A program made the translations under genes and the position numbers. Below are positions 14,135-17,081 of a DNA stretch of 17,081 bases, piece by piece. Each line of letters opens with the position of its first letter. Within the stretch, counting starts at the first letter, position 1. The DNA comes from Clostridiales bacterium (GTDB lineage: Bacteria > Bacillota > Clostridia > Lachnospirales > WQUN01): contig JAITPB010000069.1 of NCBI GenBank assembly GCA_031289625.1, positions 1 through 17,081 of the forward strand. The letters are read 5' to 3'. The notes under the pieces are model-generated. The model did no database searches. It was not told the DNA's origin and worked only from the letters and a program-made list of their open reading frames with translations.

Positions 14135-15316
14135 TCAGTCCCGCTTCCGGCGCAGCATGGCAATGTATACCGGATTTTGCGCCCGCATCATGTTGTATTC
14201 CCCGACAGCGCAAATTTGTGTTACATTGACGCAAATCATTTCTGCCGCGAGATCCGGTAATTCTGTGATCTCTTTGAGCGTTTCCAGGGTCACGGCGGTC
14301 ACGGCGATTTTCACCTCGGGGTTTTTCGCGCGGACAGCGGCGGCAATCTCCCGCAGATGGCCGCCGCTGCCGCCGATGAAGACCGAATCCGGCGCGGGCA
14401 GGCCGCCGAGCGCTTCCGGCGCGCTTCCGGCGATCAGCGTCAGGTTATACGCCCCGAGTTTTTTTCTGTTTTGTTCCATCAAATTCAGCGCGGTCTCATT
14501 CCGCTCAATCGCGTATACAATGCCGTCGCGCGCTTTGCGCGCCAGCGCCACCGCCACGGAACCCGTGCCCGCTCCAATATCAAATACGATCTCTTCTGGG
14601 CGGACGGAAAGTTTTGCCATGGCGATATTGCGCACTTCCGCCTTGGTCATGGGGACGCTGCCCCGCGTGAAATCCTCGTCAGACAAGGTTTGGCTGGGAT
14701 CGGTGCACTGTTCGTTCTCGATAATCAGCGCCGTCAGGCCGGAAAGCTCTGTGTTTTGAAATCCCTCCTCCGCCCTGCGGCACAAAATCCTTTCGTTTTC
14801 ATACGACAGATTCTCACCGGCGTAAACGCGGACGCCGCCCAACCCGGCGCAGGTGAGTTTTTGGCAGACGGTATGGGCGTTGTTTGGCCCGCCGGTCAAA
14901 ACAAACACGAACCGGTTATAACTGACTTTTCCCAGCAAGCCGCTGTCCTCGCGCCCGTGCACGCTGTAAACCGGCATATTCTCATAGGGCGTCCGCAGTT
15001 TCGCGGCAAAGTATTGGAGTGTGTTTACGCCGTTGATAATTTCAACGGAAGAATCATCGCCGAAGGCGTGGATCAGCGCGTTCGAGGCGCTGAAAAAACC
15101 GGCGTCCCCAGAAACCAGCGCCCCCATATTTTCCCCTGGGCCGTTTTGGACGGCCTGCAAAAGATTTTCCCATGTCAGGGCCAGGGCGTGAGGAAACAGT
15201 TCCGCCGCGCGGGCTGTGGCGTACAGCGGATCACAGCGTTCCGCCGCCGCTTTGGCGCGGGGCGTCAGCAGATCCGGAGCGCCCATGCCAACGCCGATAA
15301 TGGTCAGTGTCCTCAT
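14135..15316 (-). CDS. cbiET: Fused cobalt-precorrin C5/C15-methyltransferase CbiE-CbiT (CobL-like)
   Basis: A 393-residue bifunctional protein. The N-terminal half (about 1-205) is CbiE, a tetrapyrrole methylase with IIGVGMGAPDLLT (6-18) and the SAM-site segment LVSGDAGFFS (67-76). The C-terminal half (about 215-393) is CbiT, a Rossmann methyltransferase with motif I DIGAGTG (246-252) and the preceding PMTKAEVRNIAMAKL. Together they methylate C-5 and C-15 and decarboxylate the C-12 acetate side chain. The two domains are separate proteins in Salmonella and fused as CobL in aerobic producers; fusions are also common in Bacillota. The ATG at 15314-15316 overlaps the cbiX stop by 4 nt, and cbiD starts 1 nt after its own stop. 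No break is seen at the domain junction, so the fusion is real. Confidence 0.94.
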   Translation of the reverse strand: MRTLTIIGVGMGAPDLLTPRAKAAAERCDPLYATARAAELFPHALALTWENLLQAVQNGPGENMGALVSGDAGFFSASNALIHAFGDDSSVEIINGVNTLQYFAAKLRTPYENMPVYSVHGREDSGLLGKVSYNRFVFVLTGGPNNAHTVCQKLTCAGLGGVRVYAGENLSYENERILCRRAEEGFQNTELSGLTALIIENEQCTDPSQTLSDEDFTRGSVPMTKAEVRNIAMAKLSVRPEEIVFDIGAGTGSVAVALARKARDGIVYAIERNETALNLMEQNRKKLGAYNLTLIAGSAPEALGGLPAPDSVFIGGSGGHLREIAAAVRAKNPEVKIAVTAVTLETLKEITELPDLAAEMICVNVTQICAVGEYNMMRAQNPVYIAMLRRKRD

Positions 15317-15678
15317 GAAAGCGCTTCCCGCACCCGATCCGCCAAAATGTCCGCCAGGCGCGGATCGGGGCCCAGCGTGCCGCCGAGCCGGATGGATACG
15401 TCTGGACGCGTTTCGTGGAACCGTTGAATTTCCGCCGGAATATCTTTCTGGATGTGCATCCCCGTAAACAAAAAATAGGGGACGATGACGATCTCGTCCG
15501 CGCCCGCCGCTGCCAATTCATTGAGCCCGTCGGCGATATTAAGAGCGCTAAATTCCATGTACGCGGTTTGCATCAAAATGCCGGGCAGTTGTTTTTTCGT
15601 CATCAAGGCAATCGCTTCAAAGGTTTCTTCCGTCACTTTGGCACGGCTGCCGTGCGCCAGCAGTAAAACGCCTGTCAT
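15313..15678 (-). CDS. cbiX: Short-form sirohydrochlorin cobaltochelatase CbiX
   Basis: Inserts Co2+ into sirohydrochlorin, the first committed step of the cobalt-early cobalamin pathway. At 121 residues it is the single-domain short form (CbiX-S), thought to act as a homodimer. Candidate metal/porphyrin ligands are His9 in LLLAHGSR and His75 in FLFTGMHIQKDI, equivalent to the two histidines of archaeal CbiX-S. The start ATG at 15676-15678 has AGGGGG about 6 nt upstream. It lies 11 nt after hemL and overlaps cbiET by 4 nt. Iron insertion (SirB-like, towards siroheme) cannot be excluded from sequence, but the neighbours favour cobalt. Confidence 0.9.
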   Translation of the reverse strand: MTGVLLLAHGSRAKVTEETFEAIALMTKKQLPGILMQTAYMEFSALNIADGLNELAAAGADEIVIVPYFLFTGMHIQKDIPAEIQRFHETRPDVSIRLGGTLGPDPRLADILADRVREALS

Positions 15679-15689
15679 ATGTATCCCCC

Positions 15690-16931
15690 TCACTTCAACG
15701 CCCAAGCGGCGGCTTCCAAAGTTTCCCGCATTTGATCCATGGTATGGGCGGCGCTGATAAACATGGCCTCAAACTGGGAAGGCGCTAAATAAATGCCCCG
15801 CGAAAGCATTTTTTGAAAAAACGCCCGGTAGCGCTCCCGGCCCACAAACAGACAGCACAGGGAAGCCGTTCCGTCCACTGTAGCTGCGTCGGTAAGGCGC
15901 GCGTCTTTCAAAATTTGTCTCAAACCTTCGCGCAGCACGTCCCCCATACTGTTCAGCCTGTCATAGATCGCTGGTTCCCGCCGCAGTTTTGTCAGCGCGG
16001 CCATCCCCGCCGCCATCGCGACTGGGTTGCCGGAAAGCGTCCCCGCCTGGTACACGCCGCCCAGCGGCGCGAGACAGCGCATGATATCGCCCCGGCCCCC
16101 AAAAGCGCCTACCGGCAAGCCGCCTCCCATGATTTTTCCATACGTAACCAAATCAGCTTTTACGCCATAAGCGCCTTGCGCCCCGGCCAGCCCCAGCCGG
16201 AAACCCGTGATCACTTCATCAAAAATCAAAAGGCTGTTATTTTGATCGCACAGCGCGCGCAAGTCCGCCAGAAAACCTTCCCGCGGCGTAATCACGCCCT
16301 GGTTGGCACAGACCGGCTCCACGATGAGCGCGGCGATTTGGCCTGGGTTGGCTTCAAAGAGCTTCGCGGCTGACGCAGCGTCATTGTAGGACGCCGTCAA
16401 AGTATCCGCGGCTACGGCGGCGGGTACGCCCTCGCTGTCCGGCGTTCCGGCTGTCAGCGCGCCCGATCCCGCTTTTACCAGCATACTGTCGCTGTGCCCG
16501 TGATAGCCGCCTTCAAATTTAATGAGCTTATCCCGCTTCGTAAAGCCTCTGGCCAGCCGGACAGCGCTCATCACGGCTTCCGTTCCAGAATTGACCATCC
16601 TGACCATTTCGACGCCGGTTATCTCCGTGATGATCCGCGCCATCCAAAGCTCCGCTTCCGTGTTCGCGCCATAACTAAGCCCGCGCCCAGCGGCGGCAAT
16701 CACCGCTTCCCGTATGTCCGCGTCATTATGCCCGAGTATAGCGGCGCCCCAGGACATGACATAGTCCAGGTAACGGCGGCCCTCCACATCATAGAGATAC
16801 GCGCCGTCCGCGTGGTCTATGTACACCGGGTTCCCGCCGACCGCGTGAAACGCGCGCACAGGGCTGTTCACCCCGCCGGGCGTCACTTGTTTCGCCTGCT
16901 CAAACAGGTCTTCCGAACGTCGCGTCGTCAT
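15690..16931 (-). CDS. hemL: Glutamate-1-semialdehyde 2,1-aminomutase HemL
   Basis: A PLP enzyme that converts glutamate-1-semialdehyde to 5-aminolevulinate, the end of the C5 route to tetrapyrroles. In the 413-residue protein, MTTRRSEDLFEQAKQVTPGGVNSPVRAF opens the fold. The PLP lysine is Lys266 in TYGKIMGGGLPVGAFGG, with LLIFDEVITGFR upstream and the AGTLSGNP segment after it. The C-terminal domain is about 14 residues shorter than usual: CCLFVG runs almost directly into RERYRAFFQKML, omitting the segment that normally carries V.NY..AK..D. The ATG at 16929-16931 has AAAGGGG 7 nt upstream and forms an ATGA overlap with the hemB stop. Operon position fits supply of precursor for the cbi genes. 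Confidence 0.95.
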   Translation of the reverse strand: MTTRRSEDLFEQAKQVTPGGVNSPVRAFHAVGGNPVYIDHADGAYLYDVEGRRYLDYVMSWGAAILGHNDADIREAVIAAAGRGLSYGANTEAELWMARIITEITGVEMVRMVNSGTEAVMSAVRLARGFTKRDKLIKFEGGYHGHSDSMLVKAGSGALTAGTPDSEGVPAAVAADTLTASYNDAASAAKLFEANPGQIAALIVEPVCANQGVITPREGFLADLRALCDQNNSLLIFDEVITGFRLGLAGAQGAYGVKADLVTYGKIMGGGLPVGAFGGRGDIMRCLAPLGGVYQAGTLSGNPVAMAAGMAALTKLRREPAIYDRLNSMGDVLREGLRQILKDARLTDAATVDGTASLCCLFVGRERYRAFFQKMLSRGIYLAPSQFEAMFISAAHTMDQMRETLEAAAWALK

Positions 16932-17081
16932 CCGATATCCCCTTTCGCCATCGCCTGCGCCAGCTCCCGCGCGAAATACGTGAAGTAAATCCCCGCGCCG
17001 GCGCGGAATACCGCCGCCGCCGTTTCGCAAACCGCTTCGTATTCGCGCAGAAGACCTGCCGCCGCCGCCGCTTTGATCATG
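16928..17081 (-). CDS. hemB: Delta-aminolevulinic acid dehydratase (porphobilinogen synthase), C-terminal end
   Basis: Only the last 50 residues are in the window. They read MIKAAAAAGLLREYEAVCETAAAVFRAGAGIYFTYFARELAQAM and a short tail ending KGDIG, matching the HemB C-terminus (the MIKAAA segment and the FxRAGAxxIxTYFA strand). HemB condenses two 5-aminolevulinate molecules to porphobilinogen. The active-site lysines and metal ligands lie outside the window. Its TGA overlaps the hemL ATG. Gene order hemB-hemL-cbiX supports the identity despite the short fragment. Confidence 0.9.
   Translation of the reverse strand, partial: MIKAAAAAGLLREYEAVCETAAAVFRAGAGIYFTYFARELAQAMAKGDIG

Noticed and set aside
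14357..15427. Plus-strand open frame of 356 codons opposite cbiET
   Set aside because: Shadow of a GC-rich gene. The minus-strand protein has intact CbiE and CbiT motifs and overlapping operon junctions.
15679..17081. Cobalamin riboswitch within the hem/cbi operon
   Set aside because: Junctions between genes are 11 nt or overlapping, leaving no room for one. Any such leader would be upstream of hemB outside the window.

Overview
The window looks like chromosomal core DNA of an anaerobic member of the Bacillota (Firmicutes), probably Clostridia or Negativicutes. This rests on the rimP-nusA-rnpM-ylxQ-infB gene order, a DUF4364 protein (a family known mainly from Bacillota), strong AGGAGG-type ribosome binding sites, consensus sigma-A promoters and an oxygen-independent, cobalt-early cobalamin gene set. 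I cannot name the genus from sequence alone.

Layout. Positions 1-3316 (minus strand) carry the transcription/translation operon rimP-nusA-rnpM-ylxQ-infB, with infB cut by the window edge inside its repetitive linker. A divergent promoter region (about 3317-3558) separates it from a plus-strand DUF4364 gene, which converges on a minus-strand rarA-metA pair (4327-6559). Upstream of that pair lies ffh-rpsP-khpA (6710-8575, minus), driven by a textbook promoter at 8643-8671. From 8882 to 11867 three plus-strand genes follow: a small zinc-ribbon protein, a D,D-carboxypeptidase with a signal peptide, and an aldo/keto reductase with C-terminal iron-sulfur motifs. The right third (11870-17081, minus) is a tightly overlapped tetrapyrrole operon, hemB-hemL-cbiX-cbiET-cbiD-cbiG. 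It leads from 5-aminolevulinate synthesis through cobalt insertion to corrin-ring methylation, ring contraction and lactone opening.

The gene content is mostly conventional; the unusual material is in repeats and RNA/DNA structure. (1) A palindrome-rich element directly upstream of the ffh promoter shares an exact 15-bp palindrome and the same GTCCGG...CCGGACGATCGTCCG layout with an in-frame, tandemly duplicated insertion inside cbiG. This suggests a small palindromic repeat family able to sit in coding sequence. (2) A 70-nt inverted repeat ends exactly at the carboxypeptidase ATG and buries its Shine-Dalgarno sequence while also resembling a terminator. (3) The rimP-nusA leader has a 12-bp hairpin with a broken U-tract, the form expected of NusA-dependent attenuation. 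(4) In-frame tandem repeats also occur in infB (21 bp) and the DUF4364 gene (18 bp). I found no tRNA, rRNA, CRISPR, transposase, prophage or recognisable riboswitch.
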